Shown here one piece after another: positions 1 to 8,343 of a DNA stretch of 64,000 nucleotides (its first letter is position 1; every line of letters starts with the position of its first letter). The DNA comes from Bifidobacterium lemurum (GTDB lineage Bacteria > Actinomycetota > Actinomycetes > Actinomycetales > Bifidobacteriaceae). The stretch lies in NCBI RefSeq assembly GCF_014898175.1, contig NZ_CP062948.1, positions 744,001 to 808,000 of the forward strand, read 5' to 3'. The position numbers and the translations under genes were made by a program. The notes below the pieces were generated by a model. It was given only the letters and a program-made list of their open reading frames with translations, was not told where the DNA came from and ran no database searches.

Positions 1-2
1 GC

Positions 3-743
3 CGCACCATGACCATCCCCGTCAGCCGCATCCAGACCATCACCATCAAACAATCGCTGCCGCGCAAGGCGCTGCACCTCTGCTCGGCGGCGGTGGGACT
101 CAGCACCAGCACCGCAGCCTCCGGCGACGCCGAAGCCATGATGGGAACGAACGTGCTGCCCGTCATCAGCGACAAGCGGGTGTGGGACGCGCTGCGGGAC
201 ATGCTGCCCGAATGGGATGTGCGCGAGCCGGAGGTCATCCGCACCGGCCGGGGGCTGGAACGTTACTATCTGATCACGCCTGCCGTTCTCGGCACACTGG
301 TCACGCTGGTCTTCCTCGCCGCCGCGCTGGTCACCTTCCCTGACCTGCCGGCATATGCCAATCCATGGTGGTGGGCCGTGGCGGCCGGGGTGGTGGCGAC
401 CGTCTGGTGGCTCGCCTGCCGTTGGCTCAAGGCCCGCACGGAAGGCTATGAGCTGCGGTCCGACGGCACGGGCGCGTTGGATGGCAAGGTGAGCCATGCA
501 CGCCATACCCCCATGCGCATCGCGGTCACCGGCGCAAGCGCGCTCAGCGAACGCACGATGTTCACCCGACGGTCACGCGTGCAAAGCGTGCGGCGCACCA
601 CCACGCCGTGGCGTATGGCGAACGGCGTCGAACAGGTGTCCATGCCGTTGTTCGTGATGAACGGACAGAGTGAATTGCGCTTCCACGCCATCCGTAGCAA
701 ACACGTCGCCGAACTGGCCGAATGGGCGGCTCCGGAAGTCTGA
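3..743 (+). CDS. PH-domain (YdbT-like) membrane protein, 3' part
   Basis: This is the C-terminal part of a bacterial PH-domain (bPH_2/YdbT-type) membrane protein. The frame is open to the window edge and the first ATG (position 9) lies inside a conserved motif, so the true start is upstream. The visible part begins with PVSRIQTITIKQ, the usual start of a bPH_2 repeat. Two membrane helices follow at about residues 92-112 and 121-137 counted from that ATG, and then a second PH-like repeat beginning SRVQSVRRTTTP. Proteins of this family are poorly understood; some are linked to envelope or bacteriocin stress phenotypes. The family call is secure from the repeat-TM-TM-repeat layout. The cellular role is unknown. 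Confidence 0.75.
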   Translation, partial: RTMTIPVSRIQTITIKQSLPRKALHLCSAAVGLSTSTAASGDAEAMMGTNVLPVISDKRVWDALRDMLPEWDVREPEVIRTGRGLERYYLITPAVLGTLVTLVFLAAALVTFPDLPAYANPWWWAVAAGVVATVWWLACRWLKARTEGYELRSDGTGALDGKVSHARHTPMRIAVTGASALSERTMFTRRSRVQSVRRTTTPWRMANGVEQVSMPLFVMNGQSELRFHAIRSKHVAELAEWAAPEV

Positions 744-826
744 ACGGACGAAGCGCTTCTCGATGGGGCCTTGCCTGTCATCCCGAGCACCCCTTATCCC
801 ACCGTTCCAAGCGAAGCATCTCTCTC

Positions 827-924
827 CGTCATCCTGAGCGAAGCGGAGCGGAGTCGAGGGATCTCTGAACGACTATCGCTACGAGATCCCTCGACTCCGC
901 ACTTCGTGCTCCGCTCAGGATGAC
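827..924. repeat. Dispersed palindromic repeat, copy 1
   Basis: This is an imperfect inverted repeat of about 98 bp. The left arm begins CGTCATCCTGAGCG and continues into GGAGTCGAGGGATCTC. The right arm is its near reverse complement, ending GCTCAGGATGAC. The same arms recur near 6613, 9966, 16138, 17499, 19193 and 59860, always between genes, so this is a dispersed intergenic repeat family and not a gene-specific terminator. No coding capacity is seen in it. Confidence 0.85.
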
Positions 925-1006
925 CAACAAATGAGATGCTCTGGCGCGAGCCGACAACGGACCCGGTCCTGCAATTAGGGACGGCCTGCGGCCGGCTCAA
1001 TACTGG

Positions 1007-1105
1007 CTGGGGGCACCCGTTGTCACGGGTGCCCCCAGCTCAGGTCCTGGTGGACAGCACACTGTGCTGTCCACCAGTCTTCTCGCAACACTAGTTGCAA
1101 GAAGA
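1007..1105. repeat. Three consecutive strong hairpins at the leuD 3' end
   Basis: Three hairpins follow one another. The first has a perfect 14-bp stem (1007-1020 with 1025-1038, loop TGTC). The second has a perfect 14-bp stem (1047-1060 with 1064-1077, loop ACT). The third has a 12-bp stem with one G-U pair (1078-1089 with 1094-1105) and contains the leuD stop codon. None is followed by a T-run on either strand. They lie between convergent genes, so they may be U-tract-independent terminators or 3'-end protectors. The rest of the 744-1090 gap holds only the dispersed repeat at 827-924. Confidence 0.75.
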
Positions 1106-1771
1106 CAACGGACCTGACCATTCATATTCCACGTCCCGGGCGGATTCGATGCGCTGCTCGGGCAGATGCTTGGCGGGCAGCGTCTTGGGCTTGAAGGGGA
1201 ACTTCTCGGCGCGCATCGCCTCGTAGGCGGCGATGTCGTCCTCATGCTGCAGCGTCAGGTCGATGTCGTCGTAGCCGTTCATCAAACGCCAGCGGGTGTA
1301 GTCGTTGACTTCGAAGGGCAGGGTCACGTCGCCGCAGGTCACCGTGCGCTGCTCCAGATCCACGGTCATCTCGCGGCCGGGCTCCTCTTCGAGCAGCTTC
1401 CACAGCAGCTCGACCGACTCCTGCGGCATAAGAGCCGCCAGCACGCCGTTCTTGGCGGTGTTGCCGTAGAAGATGTCGGCGAAGCTCGGCGCGATCACCA
1501 CGCGGAATCCATAGTCGTGCAGCGCCCACACCGCATGCTCGCGGGATGAGCCGATGCCGAATTCCGGTCCGGCCACCAGAATCTGGCCTTTGGCGAACTC
1601 GCTCTGGTTGAGCACGAATTCCGGATCGCGGCGCCAGGCGTAGAACAGGGCGTCGTCGAAGCCCGTCTTAGTGACGCGCTTCAAGAACACGGCGGGGATG
1701 ATCTGGTCGGTATCGACGTTCGAACGGCGCAGCGGCACGCCCACACCCGTCAGCGTAGTCAGTTTTTCCAT
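1091..1771 (-). CDS. leuD: 3-isopropylmalate dehydratase small subunit LeuD
   Basis: LeuD is the swivelling small subunit of isopropylmalate isomerase, which converts 2- to 3-isopropylmalate in leucine synthesis. It works in the cytoplasm as a heterodimer with LeuC. The protein is 226 aa. The N-terminal NVDTDQIIP and the central [17 protein letters not shown] motifs are diagnostic. I chose the ATG at 1771 because AAGGACAAACCC sits just before it; an in-frame ATG nine codons upstream lacks a good ribosome binding site. leuD follows leuC on the same strand after a 181-bp gap, unusually long for this pair, that holds an inverted-repeat element. The C-terminus (ending SGPLSSCN) runs into a hairpin. 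Confidence 0.96.
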   Translation of the reverse strand: MEKLTTLTGVGVPLRRSNVDTDQIIPAVFLKRVTKTGFDDALFYAWRRDPEFVLNQSEFAKGQILVAGPEFGIGSSREHAVWALHDYGFRVVIAPSFADIFYGNTAKNGVLAALMPQESVELLWKLLEEEPGREMTVDLEQRTVTCGDVTLPFEVNDYTRWRLMNGYDDIDLTLQHEDDIAAYEAMRAEKFPFKPKTLPAKHLPEQRIESARDVEYEWSGPLSSCN

Positions 1772-1812
1772 GGGTTTGTCCTTGCTTTCGGGCCCCACGC
1801 GGGGGCCTTGCT

Positions 1813-1927
1813 GAGTTTGGTGTGCCCGAATCGGAAACCAGACGGAATCCGAACATCAGAAACGGCGGAATTAAGCCATTTCCATTTTCGGTTTTCGCCC
1901 GGTTTTCCAACCGTGCGCACCAAACTC
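1813..1927. repeat. Inverted-repeat element with AGTTTGGTGTG ends, between leuC and leuD
   Basis: The element starts with GAGTTTGGTGTG (1813-1824) and ends with GCACCAAACTC (1917-1927). The arms stay imperfectly complementary for about 40 bp inward. The same terminal motif bounds a second element at 24648-24752. It separates leuC from leuD and could fold in the leuCD transcript, affecting the relative expression of the two subunits. It may instead be a small non-autonomous mobile repeat. Confidence 0.6.
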
Positions 1928-1952
1928 GCATATGCGGGTTTTCGGGTTGGGT

Positions 1953-3356
1953 TTAGAGGTCGGCGGGGCTTGAGATCGTGCCGCGGATGGCGGTCGCGGC
2001 GGCCACCTGCGGCGAGGCGAGGTGCGTGCGAGAGCCCTTGCCCTGACGCCCCTCGAAGTTGCGGTTCGAAGTGGAGATGGAACGCTCCCCCGGCACCATC
2101 TTGTCCGGATTCATGCCCAGGCACATCGAACAGCCGGCGTTGCGCCATTCCGCGCCGAAGTCCTTGAACACCTTGTCGAGTCCCTCTTCCTCCGCCTGCA
2201 GGCGCACGCGGCCGGAGGCGGGCACCACGAGCACGCGGTGGATCGACTCGGCCTTGTGATGGCCCTTCATAATCGCGGCGGCCGCGCGCAGATCCTCGAT
2301 GCGGCCGTTGGTGCAGGAGCCGATGAACACGGTGTCCACGGCGATGTCCTTGATGGCCATGCCGGGCTCCAAACCCATGTAGGCGATGGCGCGTTCGGCG
2401 GCGGCGCGCTTGGTGGCGTCGGCGATCCGCTCGGGCACCGGCACGCTCGCCGTGATCGGCAGGCCCTGGCCGGGGTTGGTGCCCCAGGTCACGTACGGCT
2501 GCAGGTCGGCGGCGTTCAGCGTCACTTCGGCGTCGAAGACGGCGTCGTCGTCGGTGCGCAGCGTCTTCCAGTATTCGACGGCCTTGTCCCACATCTCGCC
2601 TTCGGGCGCGTGCGGGCGGCCTTTCAGGTATTCGAAGGTGGTCTCGTCGGGGGCGATCATGCCGGCGCGCGCGCCCGCCTCGATCGACATGTTGCAGATG
2701 GTCATGCGCGCGTCCATCGACAGCTGGCGAATCGCCTCGCCGCGGTATTCGAGCACGTAGCCCTGGCCGCCGCCGGTGCCGATCTTCGCGATGATCGCCA
2801 GAATGATGTCCTTGGCGGTCACGCCTTCGGGCAGCGCGCCCTCCACGTTGATCGCCATGGTTTTGAACGGCTTCAGGCTCAGCGTCTGGGTGGCCATCAC
2901 ATGCTCCACCTCGGAGGTGCCGATGCCGAAGGCGAGCGCGCCGAACGCGCCATGCGTGGAGGTGTGCGAGTCGCCGCACACGATGGTCATGCCCGGCTGG
3001 GTGAGGCCCAGGATCGGGGCGAAGGCGTGCACGATGCCTTGGTCGGCGTCGCCCAGCGGATGCAGACGCACGCCGAATTCCTTGCAGTTCCTCTCCAGCG
3101 TGGTCAGCTGCAGCGCGCTGGTCTCGTCCGGATTCGGACGGTCGATGTCGACCGTGGGGGTGTTGTGGTCTTCGGTGGCGATGAGCTGGTCCACATGGCG
3201 CGGCGTGCGGCCGGCCAGCCGCAGTCCTTCGAACGCCTGCGGGCTGGTGACCTCATGCATGAGCATCAGGTCGATGTACAGCAGGTCGGGCGCTCCGTCG
3301 CTGCCCTTGCGTACCAGATGATCGGCCCAGACCTTCTCGGCCAGTGTCGTTCCCAT
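1953..3356 (-). CDS. leuC: 3-isopropylmalate dehydratase large subunit LeuC
   Basis: LeuC is the [4Fe-4S] aconitase-type large subunit of isopropylmalate isomerase in leucine biosynthesis. It is 467 aa, the normal length. Cluster-binding cysteines are in GSCTNG and [24 protein letters not shown] and the N-terminal EKVWADH motif are also present. The frame stays open upstream to 3521, but the ATG at 3356 ([10 protein letters not shown]) has GAGGAGGAAC directly before it and matches the family start. It is transcribed towards leuD and is divergent from an IclR-type regulator whose homologues next to leuCD in actinobacteria (LtbR in Corynebacterium, NdgR in Streptomyces) control leucine genes. 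LeuC-LeuD complex function is secure; the regulation is inferred. Confidence 0.97.
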   Translation of the reverse strand: MGTTLAEKVWADHLVRKGSDGAPDLLYIDLMLMHEVTSPQAFEGLRLAGRTPRHVDQLIATEDHNTPTVDIDRPNPDETSALQLTTLERNCKEFGVRLHPLGDADQGIVHAFAPILGLTQPGMTIVCGDSHTSTHGAFGALAFGIGTSEVEHVMATQTLSLKPFKTMAINVEGALPEGVTAKDIILAIIAKIGTGGGQGYVLEYRGEAIRQLSMDARMTICNMSIEAGARAGMIAPDETTFEYLKGRPHAPEGEMWDKAVEYWKTLRTDDDAVFDAEVTLNAADLQPYVTWGTNPGQGLPITASVPVPERIADATKRAAAERAIAYMGLEPGMAIKDIAVDTVFIGSCTNGRIEDLRAAAAIMKGHHKAESIHRVLVVPASGRVRLQAEEEGLDKVFKDFGAEWRNAGCSMCLGMNPDKMVPGERSISTSNRNFEGRQGKGSRTHLASPQVAAATAIRGTISSPADL

Positions 3357-3583
3357 ACGGGTTCCTCCTCGATTTCTCGCGCGAGGTCTTGTGCTCACGC
3401 CTTGTTCGTGGTAACCAGCGTATTGGGCCGAACCGGAAACTTCATGCCGGGGCCGGTATATGAGATAGCATTGGCGCGCATCGCGCCGTTTCGTTGAAAT
3501 CTCACCGTTTCGCTCACCCAAGACCGCTATGTGGCCGTCTCAAGCGTTGGATTCTCACCCTGTGGACATCTGCACGATTTGGT

Positions 3584-3600
3584 ATTTCACAATGTGAGAT
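3584..3600. promoter_or_regulatory. Candidate IclR-type operator, iclR-leuC promoter region
   Basis: A 17-bp near-perfect palindrome, ATTTCACAATGTGAGAT, has 7 of 8 base pairs symmetric. It lies 17 bp before the regulator start codon and in the shared divergent region with leuC. A looser relative (ATTCTCACCCTGTGGAC) lies at 3551-3567. The position fits autoregulation and control of leuCD. The assignment to this regulator is inferred from position only. Confidence 0.5.
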
Positions 3601-3616
3601 GGCATAATCGTCGATT

Positions 3617-4441
3617 ATGACTTCTCCCACCGAACTTGAGAATACGGACGATATGCCGCTTGATGACACACTTCCCGCCACCGACGCCCCTACCCCATCG
3701 CCCCCCGAAGATGATGGCGAGATCCATTCCGGCGTCGGCGTGCTTGACAAAACCGTGAAAATCCTCGACGCGCTCGAATCGGGACCGTCCACCCTCGGAC
3801 AGATGGTCGCGGCCACCGGGCTCGCGCGCCCCACAGCGCACCGTCTGGCCATCGCGCTCGAACGCCATCGCTTCGTGCTGCGCGACCAGCACGGACGCTT
3901 CGTGCTTGGCTCGCGCTTCGCCGAACTGGCCGCCGCCGCCGGCGAGGACCGTCTGCTCACCGCGGCCGGCCCGATTCTGCAGACGCTGCTCGACCGCACC
4001 GGTGAATCCGCGCAGATCTATCGCCGTCAGGGCGACCAGCGCGTGTGCATCGCCGCCGTGGAACGCGCCTCGGGTCTGCGCGACTCCATTCCCGTGGGCG
4101 CGATGCTGTCGATGGAGGCCGGCTCCGCCGCCCAAATCCTTCTGGCATGGGAGGATTCCGAACGTCTGCATCAGGGACTGCGCCGCGCGAAGTTCACCGC
4201 CGCGAAACTCACCCAGGTGCGCAAGCGCGGCTGGGCCGAGTCGATCAACGAACGCGAGGAGGGCGTGTGCTCGATCTCCGCGCCGATCCGCAACGCCTCC
4301 GGCCAGGTGATCGCCGCAATCTCCATCTCCGGCCCCACCGGGCGCATGTCCACCTCGCCCGGACGCCGCTACGCGCCGCTGGTGATGGCCGCCGGCAAAT
4401 ACCTGACCGACGCGCTGATCAAGGCCTCATCCGGCCGCTAA
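3617..4441 (+). CDS. IclR-family transcriptional regulator (LtbR/NdgR-like)
   Basis: This is a 274-aa IclR-family DNA-binding regulator. A hydrophilic N-terminal extension of about 40 residues precedes the winged HTH (about 48-105, including LARPTAHRLAIALERHRFVL). The effector-binding domain follows, with the family signatures AGSAAQILLAW and VCSISAPIRNASGQVIAAISISGP. It is divergent from leuCD, the arrangement of LtbR and NdgR, so leucine-biosynthesis control is the best guess. No Shine-Dalgarno sequence is visible before the ATG. A CATAAT -10-like box at 3603-3608 would start transcription at or next to the ATG, so the mRNA may be leaderless. The family call is firm; the target genes are inferred. 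Confidence 0.9.
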   Translation: MTSPTELENTDDMPLDDTLPATDAPTPSPPEDDGEIHSGVGVLDKTVKILDALESGPSTLGQMVAATGLARPTAHRLAIALERHRFVLRDQHGRFVLGSRFAELAAAAGEDRLLTAAGPILQTLLDRTGESAQIYRRQGDQRVCIAAVERASGLRDSIPVGAMLSMEAGSAAQILLAWEDSERLHQGLRRAKFTAAKLTQVRKRGWAESINEREEGVCSISAPIRNASGQVIAAISISGPTGRMSTSPGRRYAPLVMAAGKYLTDALIKASSGR

Positions 4442-4480
4442 TCCTCCTGCCGAAGGCATCCGGACACATCTCATTCAACC

Positions 4481-4598
4481 AGTTGGCACTTGAGGCCTCC
4501 AGTTGGCACCCACTCCTTCATAGCCCGACCGGAAACACTAGGGTTTCCGGTCGCGGCACCGGTAGGGGTGTGCCAACTGGAGGCCTCAAGTGCCAACT
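4481..4598. repeat. Nested inverted repeat, 29-bp perfect arms, copy A
   Basis: The 29-bp arm at 4481-4509 is perfectly repeated in inverse at 4570-4598. Each arm holds two AGTTGGCAC 9-mers exactly 20 bp apart around a GAGGCCTC palindrome. The 60-bp interior has its own 11-bp hairpin (CGACCGGAAAC with GTTTCCGGTCG). It sits between the convergent 3' ends of the IclR gene and the metallophosphoesterase gene and could work as a bidirectional terminator. A diverged copy lies at 55093-55232, also beside a metallophosphoesterase gene. Confidence 0.8.
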
Positions 4599-4604
4599 CG
4601 TTAT

Positions 4605-5930
4605 TCAGCGGCGCGCCAGCCATGCGGTCACACGACGCCACAGGCTGGGTTTGCGCAGCAGATCGTCGCCCTCGCCATCCTGCGGGGCTTTCTGGTTCAA
4701 CGCGTAGGTGTAGGCCTTTTTCGAGCTGGGTTTGCCGACGATCTCACCGAATTCCAACAGCTGTGTGCGCGGCTGGTACGGGTGGCGGATGTCGAATTCG
4801 ATCAGTCGGGTGGCGCGTTTCGCCGGCGCAGGCCCATAGGTGTTGAATCCGCAGGTCGGCGTGGCGATAAGCAACAGCCCATCCAGTTCACCCACGAATC
4901 CGTTGCGGTGGTCATGCGCGGCGGAGACGCCGATGAAACCGCCGTGGTCGCCGCGTAGCATATCGAATTCGCCGCAGTCCTCGTCCGGGCAGCTCACGCC
5001 CTCGCCAAGATAACCGCCGGGCTGCGTCTTCTCGCCGTCCAAGACGAAATACGCGTAATCGTGCGCGCGATACCCCTGCATGGCGAAGGCGGCCGTGGAG
5101 GCGACCGGGGAGAGCACATCATAGTACTGCGGCAACGGCATATGTTGGAACACCAGCGAGGGCGCGCCTATCTTCGCCGGCACTTCGCGCAGGAACGCCA
5201 ACGCCTCGTCCGAGGGGGAGGCGAATCCGCCGCCATGCACATAGTCGCCGGAATCGACCAGCACCACACCGAGCACGTTGCCGGCGCGGTCGGCGGAGGC
5301 CACCGGCAGGGCGAGGGTGCCGGGAGCGCACGTATGCACGGTTTGTTCAGGCATGAGATGGTCAGGTGAGGGCGGCGCGTTCAGACAACCGGGGAATTCG
5401 CGGTAGATGGCGTCGAGTTCGGCGTTGTCGAGACCGCATTGGAAGTCATGATTGCCGTAGGTCACGGCGAAGGGCACGCCACGCGAGACCAGCGGTTCCA
5501 GGAATTGCGCCGCGGCGCGGCGCACCAGATCGCGCGTGCGGTCCAACGTCGCCTCATCCGGACCGTTCCCCCCACCTGAGCCGTTCGATTCGCCCGAGCC
5601 GTCGGCATCGGCACGCGCGCCGCTCCAACGCCGCTTGCGGAAGGTTTCGGCGAAGGCGGGGTCGTATCCGGCGATCTGATTGCCGGTGAAGATCACCAAA
5701 TCGGGCCGCACGGTGTCAAGCGAGGCTTCGATTAGCGCGATGGTGTCTTTGGCGATTTTCGGCCCGTCCTGAATGTCGGAGATCTGCAGAACGCGGAATT
5801 TGCCGGAATTGTGGAATTGCAGCCGACCCAGCCGCGCCGACACCGACACCGGCCGGGTGTCGCCCGCGTCGGCGGGTTTGATGCGGGGCTTGGTCGATAG
5901 GCCTTCGGGCGCGCGCTGTGATTCCGTCAT
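4605..5930 (-). CDS. Calcineurin-like metallophosphoesterase with altered metal-site motifs
   Basis: This is a 441-aa member of the calcineurin-like phosphoesterase superfamily. The family motifs appear in order: SDIQDG (residues 51-56, D52), FTGNQ (81-85), TYGNHDF, FQHMPLPQ and SAAHDHRNGFVG. Three departures from consensus stand out. DxH reads D-I-Q. The metal-bridging Asp of the GD motif is Asn84. GHDH reads AHDH. The paralogue at 53427-55013 keeps GDQ and CGHDH. The start at 5930 (MTESQRAP) has GGTGGAG before it; the frame stays open to 6083 without a better site. No signal peptide is seen. The substrate is unknown, and activity may be reduced or metal preference changed. Confidence 0.85.
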   Translation of the reverse strand: MTESQRAPEGLSTKPRIKPADAGDTRPVSVSARLGRLQFHNSGKFRVLQISDIQDGPKIAKDTIALIEASLDTVRPDLVIFTGNQIAGYDPAFAETFRKRRWSGARADADGSGESNGSGGGNGPDEATLDRTRDLVRRAAAQFLEPLVSRGVPFAVTYGNHDFQCGLDNAELDAIYREFPGCLNAPPSPDHLMPEQTVHTCAPGTLALPVASADRAGNVLGVVLVDSGDYVHGGGFASPSDEALAFLREVPAKIGAPSLVFQHMPLPQYYDVLSPVASTAAFAMQGYRAHDYAYFVLDGEKTQPGGYLGEGVSCPDEDCGEFDMLRGDHGGFIGVSAAHDHRNGFVGELDGLLLIATPTCGFNTYGPAPAKRATRLIEFDIRHPYQPRTQLLEFGEIVGKPSSKKAYTYALNQKAPQDGEGDDLLRKPSLWRRVTAWLARR

Positions 5931-6208
5931 AGGCTCCACCTTAATGCAGAGTGGGCCGACGCGCGATTCCGTCGAGCTGCCGCACATCGTCGGACTCCCG
6001 TAGGCACCGGCATCGACTGGAACGAATTCCACATCCACGTCCCTACCCCGACGCCACCGAATAACAGGAACAGCCGGACACATAATTTGGCCTATAACCC
6101 GAATTGGCCTGTAACCCGAGCCGGAAGGAACCGATATGAGCGACGACTGGAATCGCTGGGTTCGGCGTGTGGATTGTCCGCCGGCGAATCGAGTGAGGCG
6201 GATGATAT

Positions 6209-6240
6209 GAAAAATCCCTGCGGCATCCGCCGTAGGGATT
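6209..6240 (-). terminator. Terminator after tRNA-Gln
   Basis: A 12-bp stem (6213-6224 with 6229-6240, one G-U pair, loop ATCC) is followed on the minus strand by a run of five T. It lies 7 bp beyond the end of tRNA-Gln. Confidence 0.75.
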
Positions 6241-6246
6241 CATTCG

Positions 6247-6318
6247 CTGGGGTGCCTGGACTCGAACCAAGAATGGCTGAACCAGAATCAGCTGTGTTGC
6301 CAATTACACCACACCCCA
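6247..6318 (-). tRNA. tRNA-Gln (CTG)
   Basis: The cloverleaf was read on the minus strand. The acceptor TGGGGTG (6312-6318) pairs with CACCCCA (6248-6254). The anticodon stem GCTGA/TCAGC encloses the loop TTCTGGT, giving anticodon CTG for glutamine. The T-arm with GGTTCGAGTCC is normal. No CCA end is encoded. It is 39 bp downstream of tRNA-Glu on the same strand and just upstream of a terminator, so the pair is probably cotranscribed. Confidence 0.92.
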
Positions 6319-6357
6319 ATTGGCATGGCGAATAACTTCTAAGAAGTCGTTTCGTCG

Positions 6358-6430
6358 TACCCCCAACCGGATTTGAACCGGTGTTGGCGCCGTGAGAGGG
6401 CGTAGTCCTAGGCCGCTAGACGATGGGGGC
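6358..6430 (-). tRNA. tRNA-Glu (CTC)
   Basis: The cloverleaf was read on the minus strand. The acceptor GCCCCCA pairs with TGGGGGT, with a G-U first pair. The anticodon loop CTCTCAC gives anticodon CTC for glutamate. The T-arm contains GGTTCAAATCC. Position 27-43 of the anticodon stem reads A-C, a mismatch. No CCA end is encoded. The gene lies about 400 bp from the 3' end of gltX, the synthetase that charges it. Confidence 0.92.
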
Positions 6431-6519
6431 GTATTCAGTTTTCACTGTGTCGCTTGGCTGTGTGCCGCGCAACGAGTGATTAATATACGCAACTCCAAGC
6501 CCAAGCGCAAGCCCGGCGT

Positions 6520-6561
6520 GTCGCGCGCCGTCTTTCCTTCGGAAAGACATAAGCGCGCGAC
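6520..6561. repeat. Hairpin upstream of the tRNA pair
   Basis: GTCGCGCG (6520-6527) pairs with CGCGCGAC (6554-6561). An inner stem, GTCTTTCC with GGAAAGAC closed by a TTC loop, sits inside it. It lies in the 6431-6612 stretch, where I see no gene. The role is unknown; it could end transcription coming from either side. Confidence 0.5.
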
Positions 6562-6612
6562 GCGAGGAGGAGGAAAGCCCAGTGGGCTGTCACCTGACAA
6601 ACCCATCATCAA

Positions 6613-6747
6613 CGTCATCCTGAGCGGAGGCAGAGCCGGAGTCGAAGGATCTCAGTCTTGTTGGTGGGCGGGCCTGAGATCCTTCGACTCCGCTTCGCTC
6701 CACTCAGGATGACAAAAGAAAGAAGAACACCTCCGCTCAGGATGACG
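6613..6747. repeat. Dispersed palindromic repeat, copy 2, plus a solo half
   Basis: A complete inverted copy (6613-6713) begins CGTCATCCTGAGCGGAG and ends CACTCAGGATGAC. It is followed by an isolated right half, CTCCGCTCAGGATGACG (about 6731-6747). The pattern suggests repeated insertion or partial duplication of the element in the gltX 3' region. Confidence 0.8.
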
Positions 6748-6763
6748 AAGACCTCCGCAAAAC

Positions 6764-6794
6764 AAAAAGGAGGAGACCCGCAAGGGTCTCCTCC
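6764..6794 (-). terminator. gltX terminator
   Basis: A perfect 11-bp stem, GGAGGAGACCC with GGGTCTCCTCC, has a GCAA/TTGC loop. On the minus strand it is followed by five T. It lies 28 bp beyond the gltX stop codon. Confidence 0.85.
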
Positions 6795-6822
6795 GACACA
6801 GCGATTCCACACCGCCCCAGCG

Positions 6823-8343
6823 TCACAGATGCGCCCGCAGCCCCTTCAGACGCGCGATGGTGATCTCCTTGCCGAGAATCTCCATGGATTCGAACAGCGG
6901 CGGGCTCACGCGGCGTCCGGACACGGCCACGCGCACCGGCCCGAAGGCCAGACGCGGCTTGTAGCCGCCTTCGTCGATCAGCGCCACGTTGAGCAGCTCA
7001 TGCAGCGGTTCGGCCTTCCAATTCGCCTCGTCGGCCCCTTCGAGCGCGGCGATGGCCTTGTCGAGCACGTCGGCGGCGGAGTCCTTCAGTGTCTTGCGCG
7101 CGTCGTCCTCCGGCTCGATGTAGCCCTCCTCGCTGAGCAGCGAGCCGACCATGCCGGCCACCTCTCCCAGCAGTCGCACGCGCGGCTGCACGAGTTCGGC
7201 CGAGGCGGTCAGGATCTCGCGTTCACGATCGGTGAGCGCGTCCCACGTTTCCGCGGACACCACGCCGTCGCGATGCAGGTACGGCACCGCGCGGGCCAGG
7301 AAGTCGGCCGGCTCAAGCATGCGGATATGCTCGGCGTTGATCGAAATGGCCTTGTCGATGTCGAAGCGGGCCGGGTTGGCCTTCACGTCGCGCACGTCGA
7401 ATTTCGCGACCATCTCGTCCATGGAGAACACGTCGTTGTCGGGCGCGATCGACCAGCCGAGCAGCGCCAGATAGTTGAGCAGGCCCTCGCGGATGAATCC
7501 GTTGTCGCGGTGGTTGAACAGGTTCGATTCGGGATCGCGCTTGGAAAGCTTCTTGTTGCCCTGGCCCATCACGTACGGCATATGGCCGAACACGGGCATC
7601 TGCTTGGCGATGCCAAGCTCCATGAGGTAGCGGTAGAGCACGATCTGGCGCGGGGTGGAGCTGAGCAGGTCTTCGCCGCGCAGCACGACGTTGATCTCCA
7701 TCAGCGCGTCGTCCACCGGATTGGTGAGCGTGTACAGAGGGTCGCCGTTCGGCCTGACGATCACATAGTCCGGCACGCTTCCGGCCTTGAATTCGATGGT
7801 GCCGCGGATCAGGTCGTCGAAAACCACATCCTCGTCGGGCATCTTGAGGCGCAGCGCGGGCTGGCGGCCTTCGGCGCGGAACGCGGCCTTCTGCTCCTCG
7901 CTCAGATTCCGGTCGTAGCCGTCGTAGCCGAAGGCTTCGGGGCGGCCGGCGGCGAGGTTGCGTTCCTTGATCTCGTCCGGGGTGGAGAAGGATTCGTAGG
8001 CGTAGCCGGCCTCAAGCAGTTTGGCGGCGACGTCCTTGTACAGTTCGGAGCGCTGGGACTGGCGGTAGGGGCCGTGCGGGCCGCCCACGTCGATGCCTTC
8101 GTCCCAGTCGATGCCCAGCCAGCGCAGGGATTCGACGATCTGGTTGTAGCTGTCCTCGCTGTCGCGCTCGGCGTCGGTGTCTTCGATGCGGAAGACCATG
8201 GTGCCGCCGGTGGCGCGCGCCTCGGCCCAGTTGAACAGGGCGGTGCGGATCATGCCGACGTGAGGGGTGCCGGTCGGCGAGGGGCAGAATCGAACGCGGA
8301 CGTTCTCGGGCAGTTCGGGTTTGGTGTTTTCAGCTTCACTCAT
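6823..8343 (-). CDS. gltX: Glutamyl-tRNA synthetase
   Basis: This is a cytoplasmic class I aminoacyl-tRNA synthetase that charges tRNA-Glu (and possibly tRNA-Gln in organisms that use the amidotransferase route). It is 506 aa, the usual length. The HIGH-type motif is [20 protein letters not shown] near residue 17, and the KMSKS-type motif is KLSKRDPES near residue 260. The C-terminal helical anticodon-binding domain is present. The ATG at 8343 is at the expected point ([19 protein letters not shown]). It is followed by an intrinsic terminator, a dispersed repeat, and then tRNA-Glu and tRNA-Gln on the same strand. Confidence 0.97.
   Translation of the reverse strand: MSEAENTKPELPENVRVRFCPSPTGTPHVGMIRTALFNWAEARATGGTMVFRIEDTDAERDSEDSYNQIVESLRWLGIDWDEGIDVGGPHGPYRQSQRSELYKDVAAKLLEAGYAYESFSTPDEIKERNLAAGRPEAFGYDGYDRNLSEEQKAAFRAEGRQPALRLKMPDEDVVFDDLIRGTIEFKAGSVPDYVIVRPNGDPLYTLTNPVDDALMEINVVLRGEDLLSSTPRQIVLYRYLMELGIAKQMPVFGHMPYVMGQGNKKLSKRDPESNLFNHRDNGFIREGLLNYLALLGWSIAPDNDVFSMDEMVAKFDVRDVKANPARFDIDKAISINAEHIRMLEPADFLARAVPYLHRDGVVSAETWDALTDREREILTASAELVQPRVRLLGEVAGMVGSLLSEEGYIEPEDDARKTLKDSAADVLDKAIAALEGADEANWKAEPLHELLNVALIDEGGYKPRLAFGPVRVAVSGRRVSPPLFESMEILGKEITIARLKGLRAHL

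Noticed and set aside
2022..3497. A 491-codon open frame antisense to leuC
   Set aside because: It is the complement of leuC, is rich in His, Gly and Ala, and has no ribosome binding site or family resemblance.
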